A stretch of DNA of 64,000 bases, from assembly GCA_963921825.1 (NCBI GenBank), contig OY997588.1:12228001-12292000 (forward strand). The letters are read 5' to 3'. Within the stretch, counting starts at the first letter, position 1; every line of letters starts with the position of its first letter. The position numbers were made by a program, and so were the translations under genes. Of the stretch, positions 1-11,212 are shown one piece after another. Under the pieces are notes generated by a model. It worked only from the letters and a program-made list of their open reading frames with translations. It had not been told where the DNA came from and ran no database searches. This DNA comes from Erodium maritimum (Eukaryota > Streptophyta > Magnoliopsida > Geraniales > Geraniaceae).

Positions 1-1090
1 CCCAGAGATAAAAAAAACAACAGGTTTGCATACCAATATTTGACAACCATTAAGCCCATATTGAATCCAGTAGTCACCTACAACCCGAAGTCCCTCTTCC
101 CAACTATGAAGGATTTACATCAACTCTAAAGTCCACAAAACCCCAAAAACCAGTAAAGGAACGCATGATTTGCAAATGCCGGTGGCCAACACAACATTCA
201 ACTTAGACAACATCCACGCCAAAATACTTAAACAATCAAATTTTTAGGGCAAAAATCCTCATGCTTAGTGGCCAACACCGAGCTGGCGGTTCCAACCACA
301 GAAGTGGTCGGGGGCACAAGAAAATCGATCTATGAGTAAAGAGGTAGGATTGGAGAAGATAACTTAGCATAGAAGGAGAAGAGGGGAGAAACCATACCTG
401 ATTTCAACCTCGGGAGCCGCATAAGAGGGCTAGAGTCCCAATCTACGAATATAGCCACCAAAGGAGACGGTCGACCCATCATTGACGAACTCGAACCAGA
501 ACCACGTCGATCCTTGGAGTGGAAGCGCGTCCCACACTCGGTTCTAGTACGCCTCGTCGGAATCTAATGAGAAGTCGTCCTCCTCCACGACACCGAACGA
601 AACAGCTTCCAGGGCTACAAGAACAAGACATATCCTCGATTAACCTCCTATGGGAGAGGAAAATCGACTCACGCCCATATCTGTCTCGTCTTGGAGGTCG
701 TAGACCTGTCCCTAAAGAGCACATATCTATTAAGGAAAGGAGTGGCATGAATCCTTCACCACCACAAATCGCCAAAAACCCAGCCCAGCTCCGCGTCGAT
801 CCACTCCAGAATCGGCGAGGAAACGACTTCCCACTCCCGGATCTGTGAAGAGTCTCGCAGCCGAAGGAGAAGGCAGAAGCCCCAACTTAACCTCAGGAAG
901 GAGAGAGGAGAAGAAGGCGGAGAAGAAAATAGAAAGGACACAGTGGTTGATCCTCCGCCATCAATCATCGACGGTCAATGAGACCCATGATGTCGCCAGC
1001 GGAGGACGAAGGGGAGCAACAACGGCAGGATTAGGGTCGAAGATTCTAGGGTTTCTAGAGAGAGGGCAGAGCCTCTCTCTCTAGGACTGG
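1..1090 (-). repeat. unclassified repeat-like leader sequence
   Basis: No gene can be supported here. Read on the minus strand from about 1090, the DNA starts with a CT/GA-rich leader containing 'aaaccctag' and continues as moderately GC-rich sequence with only short open frames on both strands. This composition resembles the 5' leader of plant LINE-type elements, but no ORF1 domain, zinc knuckle or reverse transcriptase motif is visible. It may also be a degraded first exon of an unrecognised gene running off the window. Confidence 0.25.
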
Positions 1091-1829
1091 GGATATTAGT
1101 GTTGATGAAAGATCTTGTTAAGCACATATGGGATCGATTTTTAGATGTTATCAACACTTGGAATTGATTTTAAGATGTTATCGAGTAGATGTTTTTTTAA
1201 TGTAATGTAATGTAATAATTTTAAATAAATATCATGTCACGGATATTCATATTGTATTTTAGATATAAATCTCTACAAGCATCTCACCACTACAAAATTT
1301 CTCAACTCAGCTTGGAAGCCTCATGAATATAATATTTAATTAAAGGCTTCAGCTCTAGTACCTTTGCAAGCATCTTATGCCTATATATGCTCTAAAAAAA
1401 CGTTGGATAATTTTTTTTCTTAATTCATTATTTTATGATTATTAAATAAAGGTAACATGGTCATTTCCTATATAAAATTTACAGGTTCAAATGAGTAAGT
1501 GTAAATTCATAATTTAATTCTTCATTAATTGGTAGATGGTGTCGCATGACTAAAAAAGTAGAATATACCATCCGTTTTTTAACAAATGTTTGTGACCAAA
1601 ACTTTGAAAAACTTCAGCTACATGACCAACATTTGATATAAAAAATCGTTGATAAAAAAACTTGTGAATTTGTGAGTGCTAATAATGCAAGATATGATTT
1701 TTGGATTGTTTTGTTAACTAATATTGTTGCATTGAAAAGGCGGGGCATCTATGGAAAGAAATGGGTATTTATTTTCTTAAGGACACCATTGTAGGAAATA
1801 GTGTATTATTAATGTGGAATCAAGATGAA
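1091..1829. other. AT-rich spacer, no gene seen
   Basis: AT-rich DNA with homopolymer runs and no open frame of note. No terminal repeats or RNA gene were recognised. Confidence 0.5.
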
Positions 1830-2990
1830 TTGATTTAAACCCTAACCCCGATGCCTCTGTGCCTTCCTCTCTGTCACTAACGATGGATTTGGTCATGGGC
1901 CATGGCTGTTGTCGGTGGTGCAACTTTTCTTCTCCCTTTAGCTTCTCTCCTTCCCTTTCACTTTTCTTCTTCTCCCCTTCCCGAGCCTGGTTTTGTCCTT
2001 GTGGAACTCGATTCAGTCTTTTCTCCGTCCCTAGCCTCCGTTATGGGGCGTCTAGGGTTTGTCTCTACAGATTCACAATGGAAATCATTTCCTCACCAAG
2101 GATTCGTTGTGGATTTGGACGTTTCCGAGTCCGGGCGGTGTGCTGACGCTACGTTTCCTCCAATCGGAGGAGGTCAACTATTCAGTTCCTTTCAGACTTC
2201 ATGTGATGCTTCTTCGGTAGGAATCGTTTCTGTTTCAGGTTCGTTGAAGAGGTTGACGGGTCCGAGTTCGGTCACCGACTCTTTGCCCTTGATGGAGCTT
2301 TATCACTTCCAGCCCGGAGTTTGTTCTCTATAGCCGAGAGTTGATGGTTCGTGGTTAGGCTTTAGGTAAAGCCAACTCTTCCTTTCATCCTCTTCTCGGT
2401 CGATCTGCCCCTTTCTCAATACACGATGGTGGCCGAGACTCGGTATCCTGGTGTTGGACGGACTCGAGAGGTGCGCCATAGATTGGCTTTGTTGCAATTT
2501 CTACCAAGAAGGGTATGAGGGTACTATGTTGTCGTGGTGTTAGCCACCAGCTAGCCGAGACCCTTAGGCCTTCAGTGAGGTAATTTGAGTTTCGCAATTG
2601 ATTGGATTGTTTGCTATGGTTTGGATTCTGTTGGGATTGGCTTTGGTTGTTCGTTTTTTCTGTTTCATTATTTTCTTTTCTTTTGGTTATGGTTTTAGAC
2701 TTGTGGTTTGTTGTTTTTACTGATCTTCATGGTAGGAAAATCTAGATGATAGACCTTGTACTTGTTTTCTTAGTTATTTTCACCATTGTTTTGGTGTCTA
2801 GTTTGCTTCAGGGTAGCTAAATCTAGGTTATAGGTCTGTAAGTTTTTATTATTGTTTTTTGAGTTTCGAGGTTATACTATATGCCAGTGCTCCTAGTTGT
2901 AAAAGAGGAACTCTTTCTCTTTCTCATGGTTTTGTTTCAAAACCTTGAGATATTACTTAATATATTTGTCTTTTCAAAAAATAGTATCTC
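1830..2990 (+). repeat. unclassified repeat, CT-rich head and A-rich tail
   Basis: The segment begins with 'aaaccctaacccc', continues with a CT-rich stretch and moderately GC-rich sequence, and ends near 2985 in an A-rich tail after a T-rich 3' part. Head-to-tail polarity of this kind is typical of LINE or SINE-like insertions. The frames from 1859 and 1902 carry no recognisable domain and overlap each other, so neither is called as a gene. Target-site duplications were not identified. Confidence 0.3.
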
Positions 2991-3133
2991 CAAATACACA
3001 TTCTCTTATAACATTTTATATAAAAATACATTTCTTTCTTTCTTTTTCTAAAAAACACATAATTGTCATAACTTTTATTATAAAACCAACTACTTTCGTT
3101 AAATATTATTGACAACGTCAAAAATATGTATTT

Positions 3134-3403
3134 TGTTGTGAAAGTAAGAACAATCTTGTAAATGGAAGAACAAAATTAGAGAGAATAAGAGAATATGGAG
3201 AGAATAGAAATATAATATTATTGATAATCTTTCATCTTTTACAATATCCTCTATTTATATATGCTCATAGCATTGATACATAGCCTTAATGACCTACATT
3301 AATCTATACATAAATAAGGGAATTCAAAATACAAAAGTCTTGTAACTCCAATTTAGAATCTTTCATGTAATGAAGTGGTCATCCAATACAAATATTTATA
3401 ACA
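3134..3403 (-). repeat. copia element 3' LTR
   Basis: The copy at the left end is the 3' LTR because the element is on the minus strand. It aligns over its full length with 8129–8395, with small length differences. The TATTT duplication lies immediately outside at 3129–3133. Confidence 0.88.
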
Positions 3404-6400
3404 CCCCCCTTTGGATTGGATGTAAAAATATTATTATGACTCATTAAAGCCTTTATAGGAAAAACCCTATAAGGAAAAAAAATACATAATTTGTATTGTA
3501 CGTATAGAAGTTAACTCATTAAAAACCTTGTTAGGAAAGCTAATTGGGATAAAACCTAAAGCAAGGGAAAAAGAGTGTAACACGTATTTACCCCCTGATT
3601 ACAACATCTCCTCATAAATCGAGAAGTTTTCTCATGCCGATCTTGTAGACCAATTTTTCAAAGGAAGTTGTAGGAAGCGCTTTAGTGAACAAATCTGCAG
3701 ATTGTCACAAAAACGAATTTGACAAACATCAATATCTCCTTCCTAATGAAGTTCACGAGTAAATAAGAAATTAGGAGAATTGTGTTTCGTTCTATTTCCT
3801 TCGATGTAGCCTCTTTTGATCTGAGCTATACAAGCTGCATTATCTTTGTATAAGACAATTTGATTTCCTTTATTTATTGAGAGATCGCATGATTCTCGGA
3901 TATGGTTGATCAAAGACCTTAGTCATATACATTCACGACTTACTTCATTAAGAGCTATAAACTCATCGTGATTTGAAGAAGTGGTTGTAAGGGTCTATTT
4001 TGTTGAGCGCCAAGATATATCAGTATCACCATATGTAAATACATACCCAAGTTGTGATCGCACTTTGTGGGATCAAATAAAAATTTGGCATCAACATATC
4101 CAATCAATACAGATTTCGAGTCTTTTGAATAATATAACCCCATATTATAATGTTCCTCGAAGATATCTTAAATTTTGTTTAACACCAGTCCAATGTCTTC
4201 GAGTCGGAGAAGAACTAAATCTCGCTAACAAATTAACAGAAAATGCTATATTATGACGGGTGCAATGAGCAAGATACATTAACGCCCCAATGTCACTAAG
4301 ATATGGTACTTCGGGACCAAGGAGTTCTTCTTCTTCTCATGGGCGAAATGAATCCTTTTTCACATCAAGTGATCGAACAACCATGAGGGAACTAAAAGGA
4401 TGTGAATTATCCATATTGAATCATTTAAGGATCTTCTCAATATATGATGACTGGTGAAAAAAAAATCTCATTCGACAAATATTCAATTTGAAGGCCGATA
4501 CAAAATTTTGTTTTTTCCAAGTCTTTCATTTCGAATCCACTTTTCAAGTATTATATCATTTATACAGGCTCATCATGCGTTCTAATGATGTTAAAATCAT
4601 CAACATAAAAACCGTGATGATGGGAAATCCGGTTTTTGTCCGTTTAATACAAACACATGGACATATTTTATTGTTGATGTATCATTCTTTCAAAAGGTAT
4701 TCACTGAGACGATTATACCACATTCGACCATATTGTTTTAGCGCTTACAAAGATCTTTGGAGCTTTATTGAGTACATTTCTTGAGGTTTTGAGATGCATG
4801 CTTCAAGCATTTGTAATCTTTCAAGGACTTTTTTTGTAAATGTCATTATCAAGTGACCCATACTAAGTAAGTAAAATAATAAAAAATAAGTAAAATCTGA
4901 ATGTGATTGCATCCATAACCGGTAAATATCTCTTCATAATCAATTCCTGGTTGTTGTGAAAATCCTTGTGCGACGAGTCGCGCTTTGTATCTTACGACCT
5001 TGTTTTTCTCATTTCTCTTGCACACAAATACTAATTTATATCCTACGGTTTGAAATCTTCATGTGTCTGGACTACATGTCCAAATACTTTGTGTTTATTG
5101 AGTGAATTCAATTCTGTCTCAATTACATTTTTCCATTTCGGCCAATCATTTCTTCGTCAGCATTCACTGACCGATCTTGGTTCATGATCCTCGTTTTCTT
5201 TTGAAATATCTAATGCAAGTGCATGTGCAAATATATCATCCACAACAATTTATTTTCTATTCCATCCTTTACCTGAGGTGACATAGTTAATCAAGATTTC
5301 TTCATTGTCATATTTTTTCAGGTGTTTCATTATCTTTTGAAGACGTCTCTTCAATTAACACATTTATTTCTTCAAGAATTGTGATATCATTTGATGTACC
5401 AACTTGCCGAACTTGTTCCTTTCCTTTTCTTGGGTTTTTATCTGTTGGATTCAATAGATCTACCGCGCTTCTGGCATGCTTTATACTCATTTGATAGCAT
5501 ATTTCCTATTTCTTCATCAGGAAGAGTAACTATACAAGGAATATTAGCAACTGGATACCGTGATTTTATCACAGTCTTAACATCCGGAAATGCATCAGAC
5601 AATGTATTTGCAACCTTTTGAACTTCTAGTTCACATTTATTTATACGAGGATCAAAATTAGACAATGTCAATGCATTCCATGAAACTTCTTTTCTTTCTC
5701 TTTCAGACGTTTCTTTATCTCCCCCTAATGCATGGAAAATTGTCTCATCAAATTGACAGTCAACAAGTTGTGCCGTAAATATATCACTTGTCATGAATTC
5801 CAATATATCTTTGTGATTTTTTTTAATAAAAATGTTGGACATTCAATCGCAACTTTCATTGGAGATGGTCTTGTAACCAGTCTTCCTTGAAAACAAGCAA
5901 CACACGGGTAATCTTTTGACAAAAGGACATTTTTACTCTTCAGGGTATGTCCATGTAAATTTTTTATGATTCTTCGCATCATTATGGAACCCGGATGACC
6001 TAAATGATCATGTCATATCATAAAATTCGATGGGTACATTGGGTTTTGGTTAATCACGTACTATATTGGATTCAATTAGCATAGTGAAATATAATATAAT
6101 CCAGAACTATATGAAATGAGTTTTTCCACAATTTCTTTTCTCCCCGAGACCATGGACGTGATGTATAAACATTAAACGTCATTTTCATTTGTTGTCTCAA
6201 TGTGATAACCATTTTGGCGAATACCTTTGAAACTTAACAAGTTCTTTTTGATCTGGTTTAGAATATTTAATCATTGATAATAAACTGTGTAACATTATAT
6301 TGGCTCTTCTTGAGCCTTCAATAAGGTCCGATGAACCGAATATTTTCCCGTTGCTTTTAACATAATTAAGGAGATTTTTGTCCATAGTTCTTCATAAGAC

Positions 6401-6548
6401 AAATAAAATTAGAAAAAAGACACTATAATGTTTTATCGATGAAAGATAACCAAATTACGAAACATACTTACATATATAAAGACTTAAACATACTTAAATA
6501 AACTCAAATACTTAAAACAATTCTAAGCAACATAAAATCAGTATTTTC

Positions 6549-7496
6549 TCAAGCCATATTTCCATCATTGATTAATTTGTCGAATTCCCCATTGGTATCT
6601 TCAAAGAAATCTCCAATCTTCAAATGGGTAAAATCCATAGGATCCATAAAATCATTTTGTTCAATGAAGTTCGTCTCAACACCTTTTTCTTTAAGTGAGG
6701 CTTGATAAAGCTCAACAAGGTGTTTCGGAGTACGACAAGTACGACTCCAATGGCCTTTTCTTCCACATCTATGACAAGTACTATCAGTCTTCTTGAATGA
6801 CATATTTTCTGTTGGTTTCCACTTCAGGTGGTTGTGTGCCTTGTTCTTGAAATTCGACCGATGTTGATTATGATGACCGCGACCACGTCCATAGCTTTGT
6901 CCACGACCACGTCCACAGAAATGTTGTTCATTAGGCTCAAACTCATTACTAGTTATAACATTCGCTTCATGGAATGGTGTTGACCCAGTTGGACGAGAGT
7001 TGTGATTTTTCATCAAGAGCTCATTATTTTGTTCAGCAACAAGTAGACATGAAATTAGCTCAAAATATAAGCCTCGTTCACGATATTGCTTCCGCATGAG
7101 CATATTCAAGGCATGAAATGTGGAAAAAGTCTTTTCCAACGTATCTTTATCAATGATATTTTCTCCGCACAATTTCATTTGAGAAGTAAATATGAACATT
7201 GCACAATTATAATCACATACGCTTTTAAAGTCTTGTAAACGTAAGTGTAGCCGATCAAAACGAGCTTTAGGAAGTATCACCGTTTTTTGGTGGTCGTACC
7301 TTTCCTTTAAATCTTTCCAAAGGATTACGGGATCCTTAACCGTCAAATATTCAGTTTTCAATCCCGTATGGATATGATGACGAAGGAATATTATGGCCTT
7401 TACTTTACTTTGTTCAGACGCTGTGTTTTCTTCTTTTATGGCATCTCCAAGATCCATGGCACTGACGTGGATTTCAGCATCAAGAATCCAAGCCAA
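6549..7496 (-). pseudogene. copia gag remnant with CCHC zinc knuckle
   Basis: A 315-codon frame shows the plant copia Gag layout: an alpha-helical N-terminal half of the UBN2 type, an Arg/Gly/His-rich linker at about residues 195–215, and a zinc knuckle CHRCGRKGHWSRTC at about residues 242–255. It lies just downstream of the 5' LTR on the minus strand, where gag belongs. It is part of a dead element and is listed as a fossil. The remaining pol pieces of the element lie at 3955–5982 on the same strand. Confidence 0.82.
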
Positions 7497-8128
7497 ATAA
7501 TTTTTCCAGAAATGTCTAAGGCATTGAACTCTAGCTTTTTAAGGTTCGACATTGTAAAGCTCTAAAATGAATATAAATTGTATTAGTTTCATACCATAAA
7601 CGTGTGAATAAATGGTATATCAAATTCATTTTTGTACATGATTAATGTTGTTTGCATCTTGGAACTCCAGGTCCAAATGCTTTTGTTTCAACAAACATCG
7701 AATTTCTGATGTGAAAGATCCAATGTTTCAGTGGCGATCCCAGAGCATACTTATCGAAGTTGTAAATGAATTTGTATTCTTGGAAATGCTACTTCAGGAG
7801 CATACTAGATGGAAGAAATGTAGAGAAAAAGATATTTTTTTCATCGATTATAAATAATACGTTGAAGGATTGATTTATCCTGCAAGGATCATAAATTTAG
7901 AACTTCAGGTCTTTATGTGAGCTCCAGGTCACAATTTTAACACAACTTGAACGATAGGTTCAAGAAACTCGTTTCTTGACGATTATAGAACTTCATGTTC
8001 AAAATATCATGATTTGTGTAAACTTCGGGTTACACATATCGAATATGCATAAACACAACACATATAAACTTAAAAAAAATATAGCATGCTTAAATACTTA
8101 CGAAAGTTGAGCGATCGTGTTGATAACA

Positions 8129-8395
8129 TATTGTGAAAGTAAGAACAATCTTATAAATGGAAGAACAAAATTAGAGAGAACAAGAGAATATGGAGAGAGT
8201 AAAAATAGAATATTATTGATCATCTTCCATCTTTTACAATAACCTCTATTTATAGGCTCATAACATGAAGACATAACCTTAATAACCTACATTAATATAT
8301 ACATAAATAAAGAAATTCAAAATACAAAAGTCTTGTAACTCTAATCTAGAATCTTCCATATAATGAAGTGTCATCCAATACAAATATTCATAACA
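8129..8395 (-). repeat. copia element 5' LTR
   Basis: This right-end copy pairs with 3134–3403. TATTT follows at 8396–8400. Inward of it on the minus strand lies the likely primer-binding region, just below 8129. Confidence 0.87.
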
Positions 8396-8400
8396 TATTT

Positions 8401-8649
8401 GATATTGTTCCTTCTCATAAGATTTTTTAAATAACCAAATCAATTACCTCACACCAATCAATTAAGTTTAAATTCAAATACTTACTCAAAATACAATTTT
8501 AAAAAACACAAATATAGGATAATCACAATTGTAGGCACCCTAAATGATAATTGTGAAAAAAAAAATATTTTTGGTAGGATCAAATGACAATTATAAAGTT
8601 GTTTAATTATTTTATTATTATCATTTAGTTCTTTTTTTGAGGTAATTTA
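8401..8649. other. AT-rich spacer
   Basis: AT-rich DNA with several homopolymer runs. Nothing recognisable is present. Confidence 0.5.
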
Positions 8650-9119
8650 GTATTTTTTAGAAGAACGGGTAATATTATTACTGAAAATAAAGATAGTGGA
8701 TGGAGTACATAGTTGTACCCACCTTACATGAGAAACCCCAATTCAAAGAAAGAAAGCAATAACATAAATTAAAAGTTGATCGATGTTTAAGGGCGGTTGA
8801 AGGGGGATATCTGCGGTAGCTTCCAACGGAACTCTGGAGACCGATACAACATGCTTCTACCAATTGGCACTGGCCGAGCCAGCCGAGTGAGAGGGGAATA
8901 CTGGTGGGCTGCCATCTCCCCCGGTGAGTCAGCGTGCGTCGTCCTCCCTTGATTGATAAGGTTAGGGCTCCTGAACGCGGGAATGCTGACACCGGACTGG
9001 TAGGGGAGACAGAATACGACTGTCGATGGTACCCTCGCCATCTTCTCGCCAAGAAGGGGTCACAGTCGACCACCCCCTTCCTGGACCACCTCAGGCTCAT
9101 TCCTGGAGGCGGTGGTGCT

Positions 9120-9157
<38 letters not shown>

Positions 9158-9690
9158 CTGCTACATGTGAACCACCGTCAGAGGACACCTCCACCACCGG
9201 CACAACTAGGCCCAGGTCAGGCCCAGTAGGGTTCTCAGAAGGGTCCACTTGCCATAACCCCTTACCCTTGGTTCGCCTCCAAGCAAGTGCCGCCGCCGTC
9301 TCCTCCACCGGCACGTCCGTCTCCGAAGAGATCTCCACCACCGGCAACACCGCCGCCACCCGCGGCGCTTGTCCCAGCGTGTCCCCCGGCTCCGGCTCAA
9401 CCCCTCGCACCCGACCTCCACCCACACCCCTCGCAGTCCTAGGCCGTGGTCCTCGCGCCGACGTCCGGCGAATCCGAGCCGCCGCCGTATGCGACCAGCC
9501 CCCACCCAGCAGCGGTCCTCCTGTGCTCCTCGTTGCCGAGAATCGTACCGGCAAGGGCTCCCGCGACAGCACCGTGTCCGCCCCGTTGGCATCCACCTCC
9601 TTTTCTCCTGTCACGACCCCCCTCACCGGCGGGGACAGCCCAGGCAAAACACCCAGCCCCGTCCCCCTATTAGCCGGCGTATCAATGTAT
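8650..9690. repeat. GC-rich proline-codon-rich block, unclassified
   Basis: This 1-kb block is far richer in G and C than its surroundings and is open on both strands over several hundred bases, giving Pro/Ser/Thr-rich or Gly/Arg-rich translations. Such dual openness is a composition effect and not evidence of a gene. No domain is recognisable in any frame. The block resembles the low-complexity N-terminal parts of plant LINE ORF1 proteins, but this is a guess. It holds the C33 tract at 9124–9156 and ends abruptly at AT-rich DNA near 9690. Confidence 0.35.
9124..9156. repeat. mononucleotide tract of 33 C
   Basis: An uninterrupted run of C on the plus strand. Runs of C or G this long are rare in plant nuclear DNA. 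The exact length should be treated as uncertain because such runs are error-prone in sequencing. Confidence 0.9.
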
Positions 9691-9996
9691 AAATATTTTA
9701 CAAAATATTTTTATTTAATCAATTTTATTTTAATATTGATACTATTTTCCATTGTAATTACTAATTACCAAGAATAAATCAAGGTGGACAATTTTAAAAT
9801 CATCATTTATGTTGGAAAGGAAAAAAGTGTGAAATTTAAAAATTGGGAGTGAGATTGGAGGGTTTCATTTTTATTTCCCTCTCCAATTTCACACTTTCCC
9901 TCTCTTTGCTCCCCCAAATCTCCCCGCTTTTCTCTTTCCTCCCTCCATCTTTCTCGAAACCCCTTCTCTCTCCTCACTGCTCATACCGCATCACAA

Positions 9997-11116
9997 GTAA
10001 GTTTCTTCTTCTCCTCTTCCATTTTCTTCAGATTCTACTATCCTTCTCCCTACAACCCTCTCTTTCTCACTCCCGCTTCTAGGGATTGTCCCGATTTTCT
10101 GCTGGTTGCCCTAGGCTCCATTTGATTACCAATTTTTTCGCTACCTCCGAAAATTCTGGACTCTGAGTACTCGGTTTCGCTGATTTCTTTGCTTGATTCC
10201 TTACTGTAATCACCGTGCGAAAATGTATTTGCATCTGGGTATGTGATTTCTTATGTTTGTGTGCTTTGTGTTAAGTTTTGTTCTAGCGCATGATAGTGTT
10301 TCGGCGGTTGGGTGTTGTTTTTATTTTCTGGGTACGGTTGCTTGTCAAGTTTATTTCGAGGGTGTGTTTGTTTTCCGGTAAAATGTTATGGAATTTGAGT
10401 TTTTTGGGTTGTGAGCATGAATTGGAGTGTTGCTTTTAATGGGTCCATAATAGACAACCAAACAGTGAGTTCTGTCCTGGAACTGGTAACATTTTCCTAG
10501 CATTCAAACAGTTTAGATTGATGATGTGTGTTTGCCTTTTGTTCTTTTATTGCCATGTTGTCATTACCCCCCTCTGAGATGTTTGTGAAGTTCGCATGTG
10601 GGTTTCTATGGTTGTAGTTCTGATATATTGTTTTATTCCTTTCAAAATTCATGTAGCCATCGATTGTTCTCTAACTATTCACTAAAAGTGGATTGTAATA
10701 GATTTTCATATGTTTAAGATTTTTAAAAGAAAGAACTTTTACTAAAACTTTAAAATGCTGTACATTGAGAATCATTGTTATGAAAAATGAAAATCACTGT
10801 CATGGCATGTCTGCTTGTGGTGATTGTTTAATTTTGTATTGTCCCATGTTGTTTCATTGTGTCTACTTCGTAATTTAGATTTCTACTGTTGTGTTTCTCA
10901 TTGGGGTGTTTGATATTGATGTTGTGGGCACATGAAAGAGGTTGTGACCAGTTAGTTATTTATAGTCCTGTCTGATCTCTGCTCCCTACAGTCATATTGA
11001 GATTGCAGTTTCTTTGTAGCATGGGAAGCTGCTGTGATACATTTGTTTATGGTTAGAGGTTTGTAAAGGATTAAAAGGTCTAATAACCAAAGGTGCTTTG
11101 ATTTTTATTGATGCAG
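9997..11116 (+). other. 5' UTR intron of the DnaJ/DUF3444 gene
   Basis: The CT-rich leader at about 9850–9996 ends in a consensus donor (CACAA|GTAAGT). A T-rich stretch ending ATGCAG lies just before 11117, about 100 bases upstream of the start codon. A first intron of about 1.1 kb within the leader is common for this type of gene. The leader start is not defined by a clear TATA box. Confidence 0.65.
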
Positions 11117-11212
11117 AAGGGTATTGATGAATGATCAACCGTGGCTGACACTGAAGTTATCCTTTTCAATTTGGTATATGTGAGTTGGTGATCATTGGCC
11201 TCAGAGTTTACA

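Larger units (their letters stand above)
3134..8395 (-). mobile_element. Ty1/copia LTR retrotransposon, old and broken
   Basis: A 5.26-kb element read on the minus strand. Two long terminal repeats of about 270 bp flank it, the outer ends read TG...CA, and the 5-bp sequence TATTT sits on both sides as a target-site duplication. A purine tract (AAAGGGGGG on the minus strand) abuts the 3' LTR at about 3404–3413. A gag frame with a CCHC knuckle lies at 6549–7496, followed on the minus strand by integrase-linker and RNase H-like fragments down to about 3955. This order is that of copia. The length is near that of a full element, but the pol region carries many breaks, and the LTRs differ at roughly one position in ten by eye, which suggests an age of a few million years. 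Confidence 0.9.

Noticed and set aside
9060-9777. Long open frames on both strands, Pro-rich and Gly/Arg-rich
   Set aside because: They arise from GC-rich composition and the C33 run, overlap on both strands, and show no domain.
11195-11212. Upstream extension of the DnaJ protein by six codons
   Set aside because: The extension begins at a TTG codon; the first ATG in frame is at 11213 and matches the family's usual start.
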